Part shown: piece after piece, positions 8,162 to 18,220 of the stretch | How the letters are laid out: each line of letters starts with the position of its first letter | How positions within the stretch are numbered: position 1 is the first letter of the stretch | DNA from: Clostridiales bacterium | Lineage (GTDB): Bacteria > Bacillota > Clostridia > UBA1381 | NCBI GenBank assembly: GCA_029219925.1 | Contig: JAQXUJ010000149.1 | Location: 1 to 35,868 of the forward strand | Direction: 5' to 3' | Length of the DNA: 35,868 bases | The notes under the pieces: model-generated | Databases searched by the model: none | The model's input: only the letters and a program-made list of their open reading frames with translations | What the model was told of the DNA's origin: nothing | Made by a program: the position numbers and the translations under genes

Positions 8162-9148
8162 TTATTCTCCCTTTGTAAGCCTTGCCTTTCTAATATCCTC
8201 TGCTTCAAATCTCAGAATAATAAAGCTTTCAAACAATCTTGACTCAATTCGTTCGGTATAAAGCCTTATAAGCCCCTGAACGGTCATATTTGTACTTATT
8301 ATCATCTTTTTTTTCAGTCCTATTCTCTTATCAACCATATCGAACAAAAACTGCTTTGACAGAGGAGTCGGCACCTCAACACCCATATCGTCTATTATAA
8401 GAAGGTCCGCCTGTTCCATCATATCAAGAGTTTTCTCAAAATCATTATCCTTTCTCCTTCCGAATTTATAATCCTCATATTCGGAAAAAAGATTTACAGC
8501 AGTTACATATACGACCGTTTTCCCCATATCCATCATTCTTTTTGCTATGCAAGAGGATAAAAACGTTTTTCCTACGCCGCAGCCGCCGTAGAAAAGAAGA
8601 TTTTTAAAGTCGTCCTTTTCACAGAATTTTATTGCTGTATCATAAATACTCTTCATATTTTCCTTTTCTGTCATATTAAGAGAGGGAATTTTTCTATCAC
8701 TGTAATAATCAAAGGAAAATTCCGAAAAATCATGCAGCATATTTTCCATATTAGACATTTTATGGTGCATTTTAATAATTTTATTTACAAAGCACGGGCA
8801 TTTTTTTCTGTCGATATACCCCGTATCAAGACACTTTTCGCATTTATATTTTACCTCGTCATAATCGAGAGGAATATTATTTTCAAGGAGAAGTCTTTTT
8901 CTTTTTTCCTTCAAGTCAGCAAGTTTTTTTTCAAATTCCCTGTTAAATTCCGCACTTTTCTCCGGATTTTTCAGAATTCTTCCCATATTTTCAAGACCCG
9001 CCGCGGAAATATCCTTTTCAATCTTCAGAATCTCCGGAAATTTCTCATGCACATCCTTAACTCTCTTTTCCCGGTCAAGCCGTGCGACGGTTCGGTCATA
9101 ATCGTATTCATTCATTATTTTTGTTATTGCTTCATCGGAATAACTCAT
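8162..9148 (-). CDS. DnaC/DnaI/IstB-like AAA+ ATPase (helicase-loader family) with Zn-ribbon-like motif
   Basis: Walker A FYGGCGVGKTFLSSCIAK, Walker B LLIIDDMGVE; CEKCLDTGYIDRKKCPCF; ISTNMTVQGLIRLYTERIESRLF. Confidence 0.85.
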   Translation of the reverse strand: MSYSDEAITKIMNEYDYDRTVARLDREKRVKDVHEKFPEILKIEKDISAAGLENMGRILKNPEKSAEFNREFEKKLADLKEKRKRLLLENNIPLDYDEVKYKCEKCLDTGYIDRKKCPCFVNKIIKMHHKMSNMENMLHDFSEFSFDYYSDRKIPSLNMTEKENMKSIYDTAIKFCEKDDFKNLLFYGGCGVGKTFLSSCIAKRMMDMGKTVVYVTAVNLFSEYEDYKFGRRKDNDFEKTLDMMEQADLLIIDDMGVEVPTPLSKQFLFDMVDKRIGLKKKMIISTNMTVQGLIRLYTERIESRLFESFIILRFEAEDIRKARLTKGE

Positions 9149-10605
9149 ACTTCTTCTCCTTTCCCCGATTTCCTGTAAAATTCGGCTATTTCTTCCTTTT
9201 TTTCAAGGATTTCATCAAATCTTCTTATATATTCATACGGTTCCTTAAAATTAACGACTCTTTCTATCCGGTCACCCATTACAACCTTTGACGCTCCGCC
9301 GCCTCCTAAGGCTATTATTGTCTGAATTTCCTCCATGATATTAATGTTGTATGAAGACATATGACTTTTATCGGCATATCCTACATTTTCAAGATTTCCG
9401 GAAATATTTTTCTGACGGTACATATAATATGGTTCTTTACCCGCTTCCATCATCTTTTTTTGAGCATATCCGAGCATTTTATTCATTTCTTCATAACCGG
9501 TAAGTCCGTATTCTGATAATTTAAGAGCGGCAGCTCTTTTTACGCACATTGAATGAACTGTTACCTCCTCCGGATTAAGCTTCAGAATTTCATCAATGCT
9601 TTTTTTAAACATATTAAAATTCTCATCCGGAAGTCCGGCAATCAAATCGGTATTTATATTTTCAAATCCCAGCTTTCTTGCGGCGGCAAAAGCCTTTAAA
9701 AATTCTTCGACCGTATGCTTTCTGCCTATTTTGACAAGGGTTTCATCATTCATTGTCTGAGGATTTATACTTATTCTGTTAACTCCTCCGTATTTTGCAG
9801 TCATCAGTTTTTCTTCCGTTATGGTATCCGGTCTTCCCGCCTCAAGGGTAAATTCGTCAAGACGAGATAAATCGATATTTTTATTTATGCTTTCAAATAT
9901 TCTACCCAAATTTTCCTCAGACAAGGTTGTGGGAGTGCCGCCTCCTATATAGATGTTCTGCACCGAAAATCCAAGCTCCTTTAAGATTTCTCCTGTTTTT
10001 TCAATTTCTCGGCACAAAAGACGGCAAAATTCGTCCATATAAATTCCGCTGTGCTTTATATCGGTGGATACAAATGAACAGTAAAGGCAGCGTGAGGGAC
10101 AAAAAGGAATCCCTATATAGATGCTCACAGAATTTTCAAATGCTCTTTTTAATATTTCCTCTTCATTTTTTGCAACATTAACCGCAAGCTCGCATTTTTC
10201 TTCCGAAACACCGTATATATCACGGATTATCTTCTTTACTTCCTCATAATCGTATCCTTCATCATGAAGCTGACGGACATTTTTTGCCGGACGAATTCCG
10301 CTCATTACTCCCCATGGAAGAGGTATGTTTCTTATTTTTTTCGCGGCATTACAAAAACTTTTCATACAGCAACAGCCATATATTTTCTTTTTCTTTTTTT
10401 CATCCGATTCGGAATTTTTAAAATTAAAGCTATAATTTCCTTCAAATTTTTTATTTTCAAAAATAATCTCTGTATGAACCCTTACAACATCGTTCTCATG
10501 TATAAAATCGGTTATAACCGTCCCTTTTTCGTCTTTACCGAAAAAGATATTCAGAAAAACATTCATTTCATAGGCGCAGCTGTAGCCTCTTTGTATTAAT
10601 TCCAT
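9145..10605 (-). CDS. hemZ: Coproporphyrinogen dehydrogenase HemZ-like radical SAM protein
   Basis: Radical SAM motif YIGIPFCPSRCLYCSF; IYIGGGTPTTLSEENL; HemW/HemZ family C-terminus NISGNLENVGYA. ATGA overlap with the downstream ATPase gene. Start MELIQRGYS chosen. Confidence 0.85.
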   Translation of the reverse strand: MELIQRGYSCAYEMNVFLNIFFGKDEKGTVITDFIHENDVVRVHTEIIFENKKFEGNYSFNFKNSESDEKKKKKIYGCCCMKSFCNAAKKIRNIPLPWGVMSGIRPAKNVRQLHDEGYDYEEVKKIIRDIYGVSEEKCELAVNVAKNEEEILKRAFENSVSIYIGIPFCPSRCLYCSFVSTDIKHSGIYMDEFCRLLCREIEKTGEILKELGFSVQNIYIGGGTPTTLSEENLGRIFESINKNIDLSRLDEFTLEAGRPDTITEEKLMTAKYGGVNRISINPQTMNDETLVKIGRKHTVEEFLKAFAAARKLGFENINTDLIAGLPDENFNMFKKSIDEILKLNPEEVTVHSMCVKRAAALKLSEYGLTGYEEMNKMLGYAQKKMMEAGKEPYYMYRQKNISGNLENVGYADKSHMSSYNINIMEEIQTIIALGGGGASKVVMGDRIERVVNFKEPYEYIRRFDEILEKKEEIAEFYRKSGKGEEV

Positions 10606-10660
10606 TTTATCGCCTTTCATAAAGCATCTTTCCGACATAGATCGATAATTAAATCATCTA

Positions 10661-11257
10661 TTAATTTATTCTAAAATATCCGTTTTTCTTTTCCTCGCCT
10701 ATTGTGGTAGAGGGTCCATGTCCCGGATAAACCTTGGTTATATCCGGAAGTGCATATAACTTTTCAACAGAATTTTTCAATTTCTCATAATTTCCCGTAG
10801 GTAAATCCCACCGTCCTACACTTCCGGCAAATAGCGTGTCTCCGGAAAAAAGGCTGTTTCCGGCTAAATAGCAGGCACTCCCATCGGTATGTCCCGGTGT
10901 GTAGATACATTTTACCCGTATACCATCTAAATTCTTTTCCTCTCCGTCCGAAAATATTCTATCTCCTGAGGAACGAGGAAGTATCTCCTTTTCGCAAAGA
11001 CTAATTTCAGGATTAATCATATTAACACCACAAAGTTTGGATGTCAGCACCTTTTTTCCCCGTCTAATCTCATTCAACGACCATAAATGGTCATAGTGAC
11101 AGTGGGTTAAAAGTATATAATTTATTTGTATATTTTCCGTTTCTCTTAAAATTTTAAAGGTATCAATACCGGGGTCAATCAAGATTCCTCTTTCTCCTTC
11201 TTTCAGGAGATAACAATTCTGCCCCATCTGTTCTGAAATAATAGTTTTAACTTCCAT
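10661..11257 (-). CDS. MBL-fold metallo-hydrolase (glyoxalase II-like)
   Basis: Metallo-beta-lactamase motif LTHCHYDHLWSL, YTPGHTDGSACY, FSGDTLFAGSVGRWDLP, VYPGHGPSTTI. Confidence 0.92.
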   Translation of the reverse strand: MEVKTIISEQMGQNCYLLKEGERGILIDPGIDTFKILRETENIQINYILLTHCHYDHLWSLNEIRRGKKVLTSKLCGVNMINPEISLCEKEILPRSSGDRIFSDGEEKNLDGIRVKCIYTPGHTDGSACYLAGNSLFSGDTLFAGSVGRWDLPTGNYEKLKNSVEKLYALPDITKVYPGHGPSTTIGEEKKNGYFRIN

Positions 11258-11259
11258 AA

Positions 11260-12393
11260 TTAATTATAAAGACGAACAGGAAGTATCATGAACACATAGC
11301 TGTCGTCATTTGAATTAGAGCGGATAAAGCAGGAGCTTCTCGGATTTGAAAATTCCATTTTCACTTCCTCTTCTTCACAGGCTCTTAATGCCTCAAGAAG
11401 ATATTTGTGGTTAAATCCTATTTCAATGTCGTCACCGCTTACCGAAACATCCACAACGTCATGAACCTTGCCTTTGCCGGTCATACATGTAATTTCTATT
11501 TTATCCATTACAATATTAAGGCGCACAGGCACCTTTTCCGCCTTTGCGGAAATATCATCATTAATAAGAAGAGAGGCTCTTTCAAGACTTTCGGAAAGCT
11601 CCGCGGTATTTGCTACCACAACAATACTGTTTGGGGTAGTCAAAACCGGCTTATAATTAATGTATTCACCCTCAAGAAGCCGGGTAATCACTCTATATCT
11701 GTCAAATTCAAACATGGCATGCCTATCCGAAACAATAACGGAAACAGTCTTTTCCTCGTCGTCCTCCAAAACCTTAAATATTTCACGAAGGGTAAGTCCG
11801 GGCAAAACGAACTTTTTACTTTCAAGAGAGGAATCAACAATTTCTTTGCACATTGCAAGGCGGTAACCGTCGGTTGAAACAATCGAAAGAACGCCGGTTT
11901 CAATTTCAAAAAGAGAGCCGGTTAAAATAGGCTTTCTTGCCTCGTTCTGAGAAACGGCAAAAATCGTTTTTCTTATCATTTTTTTAAGGACCGTCTGTTT
12001 TATTGTAAAACGGTAGGTCTCGGTAATATCGGGAACAGCTGGATATTCATAGCTGGAAAGTCCCTGTATATTAAATTCGGATTTTCCGCATTTAATAGTC
12101 ATAACATTATTTTCTTCATTAACGGTTATAAGAATATCACTGTCGGGAAGACGCCTTACAATTTCTCCGAAAATCTTTGATGAAATTGCGATACTTCCAC
12201 CTTCCTGCACATTGCATTCATCAATGTATTCAATGCAAAGGTCAAGATTATTCCCGGTAACAGCAAGAGTCCCGTTTGCTTCTGCGTCAATTTTTATGCA
12301 TTCCAAAATAGGCATTATAGTTTTTGATGAAACAGCCTTCTGAACTGTATTAATAATTTTTAAAAGCTGCTGTTTGCTTATGGTTAGTTTCAT
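11260..12393 (-). CDS. dnaN: DNA polymerase III beta subunit (sliding clamp)
   Basis: MKLTISKQQLLKIINTVQKAVSSKTIMPILECIKIDA N-terminus; C-terminus YVFMILPVRLYN. Track start (12543) is too far upstream. Confidence 0.96.
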   Translation of the reverse strand: MKLTISKQQLLKIINTVQKAVSSKTIMPILECIKIDAEANGTLAVTGNNLDLCIEYIDECNVQEGGSIAISSKIFGEIVRRLPDSDILITVNEENNVMTIKCGKSEFNIQGLSSYEYPAVPDITETYRFTIKQTVLKKMIRKTIFAVSQNEARKPILTGSLFEIETGVLSIVSTDGYRLAMCKEIVDSSLESKKFVLPGLTLREIFKVLEDDEEKTVSVIVSDRHAMFEFDRYRVITRLLEGEYINYKPVLTTPNSIVVVANTAELSESLERASLLINDDISAKAEKVPVRLNIVMDKIEITCMTGKGKVHDVVDVSVSGDDIEIGFNHKYLLEALRACEEEEVKMEFSNPRSSCFIRSNSNDDSYVFMILPVRLYN

Positions 12394-12646
12394 TATTATC
12401 TCTCCTTTGTGCGGATAACTGAATCTTTTGTTTTTTTCATAGGTAGGTACGTATATATAATATATTTTTAGTAGTATATAGTAGTAACTGTGAGGATTTG
12501 ATGGAAATCTCTTTTTTACCCCGTAATAACGGGAAAATTCCATTCAAAAGCATATGTTAACAAAGTGTGGAATTATGAAAGTTTTCAACTGGTAAAAACC
12601 GGAAAAAAATTATTAACCGGTATTCCACATTTAAAAGTGAATAAAA
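12394..12646. other. Candidate oriC element (dnaA-dnaN intergenic region)
   Basis: AT-rich stretch 12451-12487 ending in TAGTAGTATATAGTAGTAA; DnaA-box-like TGCGGATAA (12410-12418), TGTGGAATT (12566-12574), TATTCCACA (12621-12629). Confidence 0.45.
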
Positions 12647-13978
12647 TCAAAGGGAATTAATATCCTTGATAATGGCGTCAATATCGGCTTTTAAGCCGCT
12701 GTCAGACTTAATTGATTCCATAATTTTATCCACACCGTACATAACCGTTGTTCTGTCACGGTTTCCAAGAGCCTTTGCTATCATAACAAAATTCATATCG
12801 GTAAGAGTTTTGCAAAGATACATGGCAACCTGACGGGGAAAGGCAATATTTTTCTGTTTTGATTTTCCCAAAAGCTCGTCCTCCGAAATATTATAGAAGG
12901 AGGAAACGCTTTCAATAATCTTCTGGGGAGTTATCTTAATAATACCGTCGTCAGGTATTATTGATTTTATGGCTGCTTCGGCAATTTCCATATTAACGCT
13001 GGTATGTTTTATACCGGCGTAGGAAATAATTTTTAAAAGAGCGCCTTCAAGCTCACGTACATTTGAATCAATTCTTTCGGCTATATAGGAAAGAACCTCT
13101 TCACTTATATATGTGTTTTGACTTTCTGCCTTTTTTTTCAGAATTGCCACGCGTGTTTCGTAATCGGGGCTGATAATATCTATATTAAGACCCCATTCAA
13201 AACGGGTTTTAAGACGTTCTTCAATTGTAACCAGATCCTTTGGCATACGGTCGCTTGTTAGAACAATTTGTTTATTGTTAAGGTACAGGTCGTTGAAGGT
13301 ATGGAAAAATTCCTCCTGAATACCCTGTTTGTTTTCGATAAACTGAATATCGTCTATTAACAGAACATCGACGTTTCTGTACAGCTGACGGAAGGAACCC
13401 ATATCTTTTACATGCAGAGATTCAATCATTTCATTGGTAAATCTCTCGCTTGTTACGTATACCACCTTCATGTCAGGCGAATTTTTTAAAATTTCATTGC
13501 CGATTGCCTGCATAAGATGAGTTTTTCCCAAACCGGAATTTCCATAAAGAAACAATGGATTGTTTTTTTCCTGTCCGGGATATTTTGCGGTGCTCATGGC
13601 AATTGCAGTTGCATATTCGTTAGATGAGCCTACAACGAAGTTATCAAAAGTGTATCTCGGATTAAGATGACTTTTCACTGCCGGCGTTACGGCTTGTCTG
13701 ACCGGTGCCGCCGGGCTTTCCGGAGTGTATTCATCCTTAAGGACAATTGTCAGTTTAACCGGCGCCGCCGTTATTTTTGAAATTGATTTTTCTATTATGG
13801 AGGTGTATCGGAGTTCAATCATTGTTTTACAGAGCTGTGAAGAAACACCCGCCACAAAGCTGTTGTTTTCAAAGGAAATGGGAACAATGTCCTTAATATA
13901 TGTATTGTATCCCACAACCGAATTGATGTCCTGCTTTATATATGAAAGGGAAGCAGTCCATATTTGTTTTATATCCAT
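12647..13978 (-). CDS. dnaA: Chromosomal replication initiator protein DnaA
   Basis: YTFDNFVVGSSNEYA, NPLFLYGNSGLGKTHLMQAIGNEIL (Walker A), VLLIDDIQFIENKQGIQEEFFHTFN, C-terminal RDRTTVMYGVDKI DnaA-box-binding signature. Confidence 0.97.
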   Translation of the reverse strand: MDIKQIWTASLSYIKQDINSVVGYNTYIKDIVPISFENNSFVAGVSSQLCKTMIELRYTSIIEKSISKITAAPVKLTIVLKDEYTPESPAAPVRQAVTPAVKSHLNPRYTFDNFVVGSSNEYATAIAMSTAKYPGQEKNNPLFLYGNSGLGKTHLMQAIGNEILKNSPDMKVVYVTSERFTNEMIESLHVKDMGSFRQLYRNVDVLLIDDIQFIENKQGIQEEFFHTFNDLYLNNKQIVLTSDRMPKDLVTIEERLKTRFEWGLNIDIISPDYETRVAILKKKAESQNTYISEEVLSYIAERIDSNVRELEGALLKIISYAGIKHTSVNMEIAEAAIKSIIPDDGIIKITPQKIIESVSSFYNISEDELLGKSKQKNIAFPRQVAMYLCKTLTDMNFVMIAKALGNRDRTTVMYGVDKIMESIKSDSGLKADIDAIIKDINSL

Positions 13979-14175
13979 TTTTATCCCCCTACCGGAATTT
14001 ATACATATCAAAAAGAGTCCTACTCTAATAATATCAGAAAATAAAAGAATTTACAAGAAAAAAAGAATTATTTTTTAAGGAAAATAAAAAAATTGTATAT
14101 ATTTAACCATAATTAAGACAAAATAATAAAAAGAAGAGGAGATAAAATATTATTACGGTTATATTTTTATCTTCC

Positions 14176-14205
14176 AACATTAAGGAATATTAGTATTTTA
14201 ATGTT
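14176..14205. promoter_or_regulatory. Inverted repeat in the eno 5' region
   Basis: AACATTAA (14176-14183) / TTAATGTT (14198-14205), 14-nt spacer, 23 bp before the eno start codon. Confidence 0.4.
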
Positions 14206-14207
14206 AG

Positions 14208-15506
<1,299 letters not shown>

Positions 15507-15508
15507 AT

Positions 15509-15537
15509 TTGACAATTTCCTTTTGATGTTGTATAAT
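15509..15537 (+). promoter_or_regulatory. sigma-A-type promoter upstream of the ArsR-family gene
   Basis: TTGACA (15509-15514), 17 bp spacer, TATAAT (15532-15537). Confidence 0.75.
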
Positions 15538-15566
15538 AATTATAATATCATGAGGGGGCATAGTCG

Positions 15567-15911
15567 ATGAAATGTGAACATTGCCGGTATAATACGGAAA
15601 TTGTGGACAGACTGAAAAATGAGGTCCCGTCCGAGGCGTTTTTAGGACAACTGACCGATGTTTTTAAGGTGTTCGGAGACACAACAAGAATAAAAATAAT
15701 GTGGAATTTATTTGATAATGAAATCTGCGTTGCGGACATTGCGGAAAAAACCGGAATGAGTCAGTCCGCCATAAGTCATCAGCTTCGGCTTTTAAAACAG
15801 GCACGGCTTATTAAGGCGCGGCGCGACGGAAAAAACACATTTTACTCCCTTAATGACGAGCATGTGAAAAGAATTATCGAGCAGGTAATGATTCATATAA
15901 GTGAAAAATAA
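15567..15911 (+). CDS. ArsR/SmtB family winged-helix regulator, predicted Zn-type metal sensor
   Basis: EICVADIAEKTGMSQSAISHQLRLLKQARLIKARRDGKNTFYSL; C-terminal DEHVKRIIEQVMIHISE matches the D-x-H-x10-H-x2-E alpha5 metal motif of SmtB. Confidence 0.88.
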   Translation: MKCEHCRYNTEIVDRLKNEVPSEAFLGQLTDVFKVFGDTTRIKIMWNLFDNEICVADIAEKTGMSQSAISHQLRLLKQARLIKARRDGKNTFYSLNDEHVKRIIEQVMIHISEK

Positions 15912-15916
15912 TATAT

Positions 15917-15948
15917 AGGCTGGACGATGAAATCGTTCAGCCTGTTTT
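15917..15948 (+). terminator. Hairpin terminator downstream of the ArsR gene, overlapping the 3' end of the AraC gene
   Basis: AGGCTGGACGAT GAA ATCGTTCAGCCT followed by gtttta. Confidence 0.6.
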
Positions 15949-16662
15949 AGTATTTTTTCTGTATTGTGACGGCGAAATTCCCGTTTCCTTACGGAATGTT
16001 AATGCAAAATAATTATAGTCTGAAAATCCCGATTTACCCGCAATGGAAGTGACCGAGAGATTGCTTGTTTTCAACAGCTCTTCTGCATATGAGATGCGCA
16101 AACCGCAGATATATCGGTGAACGCTCATTCCTTTGATTTTTTTAAAAAGATGACATAAGGAGGATACCGAACAGGAGCAGAAATCAGCAATATCATTATT
16201 GGATATTTTGTTGTAAAAATTTCTTTGAATAAATTTAATGGCACGGTTAACCAGCTCATTATCGGTTATTTCAGACCGGTCATCAGGACATATAAATATT
16301 AAATATTCAATCATTCTGCAAAGGGGTGTTATAACTGTACATAAATTTTCGAGTTTTTCTTCCGTGCTTATGCATAATGTTCCGCCGCACTCGAGGGGAA
16401 AGATTAACTCCTCAACTCCGGCATGACAAATTCTGCATGTAATTTTTTCTTCTTCCTTTTCGTGCTGCTTTATGCATTTGTCCCATTCTTCATTCTCGCT
16501 TTTTACAAGAAGACATTTTGGATTTTTATGAAGGTTGTATTTGAGCAGAGGCAGCATATATTCTGTAAAAGTCGTATGTATGGAAACATAAATTTTATTT
16601 TCTTCCAGGTATTCAATATAATGTTCAATATCGGATAAAAGCTTGTTAATCATAATAATCAC
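15937..16662 (-). CDS. AraC family regulator, possible PocR-like sensory domain
   Basis: C-terminal AraC HTH: ISNNDIADFCSCSVSSLCHLFKKIKGMSVHRYICGLRISYAEELLKTSNLSVTSIAGKSGFSDYNYFALTFRKETGISPSQYRK. N-terminal CRICHAGVEELIFPLECGGTLCIS resembles PocR domains. Confidence 0.85.
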   Translation of the reverse strand: MIIMINKLLSDIEHYIEYLEENKIYVSIHTTFTEYMLPLLKYNLHKNPKCLLVKSENEEWDKCIKQHEKEEEKITCRICHAGVEELIFPLECGGTLCISTEEKLENLCTVITPLCRMIEYLIFICPDDRSEITDNELVNRAIKFIQRNFYNKISNNDIADFCSCSVSSLCHLFKKIKGMSVHRYICGLRISYAEELLKTSNLSVTSIAGKSGFSDYNYFALTFRKETGISPSQYRKNTKTG

Positions 16663-16681
16663 CCTTTTTATAATATCATAT

Positions 16682-16712
16682 TTTGCAAAAAAATCAATAT
16701 TATTTGCAAAAA
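16682..16712. promoter_or_regulatory. Direct repeats in the divergent AraC/oxidoreductase intergenic region (candidate AraC operator)
   Basis: TTTGCAAAAA at 16682-16691 and 16703-16712, 21 bp apart in direct orientation. Confidence 0.5.
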
Positions 16713-16771
16713 TTTATATATATTCAGAATATTAAAACTGATAAAATCAAGAAAAAAGGAGAGGAAAGTCT

Positions 16772-18025
16772 ATGGAAAAAAATATAATAAATACAGATGT
16801 TTTAGTTATTGGAAGCGGACCTGCGGGATTCAGCGCGGCATACACGGCAGCAAAAAACGGAGCGGATACAATTATTGTTGAGCAATGCGGAGATATCGGC
16901 GGGATATCTACTGCAGGGCTTATGAGCCATTGGACGGGAAGCTGCGGAAACGGGATATATCATGAAATATTAAAAAGAAGTGCCGAAAAAAATGAAGGAG
17001 AGCTGCATAATAAGGTAACAACTGTTATAGATAACGAAAAACTGAAAACTCTGTATCTTGAAATGCTGTCCGAAGCAGGTGTGAAAATAATGCTTTATAC
17101 CTTTGCCTGCGACGCAATAATGGAAGGAAACGCAATAAAGGGAGTATCTGTTGTTAACAAATCCGGGTTTACGGATATTTATGCCGATGTTGTAATTGAT
17201 GCTTCTGGTGACGGTGACATAGCATACAAAAGCGGTGCAGAATATATTAAAGGAAGAGAGAAAGACAATAAAATGCAGCCTGCAACAATTATGTTTAAGG
17301 TTGGAGGCGTGGATTTTGAAACAGCTGTTTTTCCGCCTTCGTTTGAAACCACCGTTGAAACGGAAAAGGGAGAACTTCAGCAGTTGGCAAAGCAGATATT
17401 GCCTCCGCCGGCAGGACATGTTTTATTATATAAAACAACTCTTCCGGGAGTTGTGACATGTAATATGACCAATTGTATTGATGTTGACGGAACGAAAGAG
17501 GAGGATTTAACAAAAGCTACAATAACTTGCAGAAATCAGATGGATGATATTGTCAAATTCCTTCGGGAGTATGTTCCGGGATATAAAAACTGCTTTATCA
17601 TTAATTCCGCATCATTAGTCGGTATCAGGGAAACCCGTCATTTTAAAGGTGAATATACCCTTACTGAGAAGGATATTTTGGAAGCAAGGGATTTTGACGA
17701 CTATGTAGTAAAGGACGCATATTTTAATTTTGACGTACATAATATACAAGGATCTGGACTTGATAAAACCGGTTCTCAAGAAAAATTTAATCAGAAAAGA
17801 GGATATACAATTCCGTATCGGTGCTTGATTCCGGAAAAAATAGAAAATTTACTGCTTAGCGGAAGAAATATTTCCGGAACCCATATGGCACATTCAAATT
17901 TCAGAGCAATGCCGATTTGCGCCGGTATAGGAGAGGCGGCAGGAGCGGCGGCAGCGGTTGCCGTGAAAAAGAATATTTCTGTTAGAAAAGTTAAGGCAGA
18001 GGAAATTAGAAAATTAATATTTTAA
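16772..18025 (+). CDS. FAD-dependent oxidoreductase (FAD_oxidored family)
   Basis: VLVIGSGPAGFSAAYTAAKNGADTIIVEQ dinucleotide-binding motif; DVVIDASGDGDIAYKSGAEY; LLLSGRNISGTHMAHSNFRAMPICAGIGEAAGAAAA. Confidence 0.88.
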   Translation: MEKNIINTDVLVIGSGPAGFSAAYTAAKNGADTIIVEQCGDIGGISTAGLMSHWTGSCGNGIYHEILKRSAEKNEGELHNKVTTVIDNEKLKTLYLEMLSEAGVKIMLYTFACDAIMEGNAIKGVSVVNKSGFTDIYADVVIDASGDGDIAYKSGAEYIKGREKDNKMQPATIMFKVGGVDFETAVFPPSFETTVETEKGELQQLAKQILPPPAGHVLLYKTTLPGVVTCNMTNCIDVDGTKEEDLTKATITCRNQMDDIVKFLREYVPGYKNCFIINSASLVGIRETRHFKGEYTLTEKDILEARDFDDYVVKDAYFNFDVHNIQGSGLDKTGSQEKFNQKRGYTIPYRCLIPEKIENLLLSGRNISGTHMAHSNFRAMPICAGIGEAAGAAAAVAVKKNISVRKVKAEEIRKLIF

Positions 18026-18075
18026 GAATAACATAAATTATCAAAAGAACAGTGAGGCAGGTAACATATTTTCAT

Positions 18076-18110
18076 GAAAAAAATCGGAACAAGAGAAACT
18101 TGTTCCGATT
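18076..18110 (-). terminator. Intrinsic terminator downstream of tRNA-Thr
   Basis: AATCGGAACAAG/CTTGTTCCGATT perfect inverted repeat with a T-run on the minus strand. Confidence 0.85.
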
Positions 18111-18185
18111 GGAGCTGGTAATGGGACTCGAACCCGCGGCCTGCTCATTACGAATGAGCTGCTCTACCAACTGAGCTATACCAGC
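18110..18185 (-). tRNA. tRNA-Thr (anticodon CGT), CCA encoded
   Basis: Minus strand GCTGGTATAGCTCAGTTGGTAGAGCAGCTCATTCGTAATGAGCAGGCCGCGGGTTCGAGTCCCATTACCAGCTCCA; 7-bp acceptor stem GCTGGTA/TACCAGC, anticodon loop TTCGTAA, T-loop GGTTCGAGTCC. Confidence 0.97.
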
Positions 18186-18190
18186 ATATG

Positions 18191-18220
18191 ACGGAGAACC
18201 AAAACGGTTCTCCGTTTTTA
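18191..18220 (+). terminator. Hairpin terminator (T-run on + strand) between tRNA-Thr and yqeY
   Basis: ACGGAGAACC AAAAC GGTTCTCCGT then TTTTA. Confidence 0.65.

Noticed and set aside
12726-12734. Perfect TTATCCACA DnaA box inside dnaA
   Set aside because: Single site encoded by the conserved YGVDKI codons of DnaA; on its own likely coincidental.
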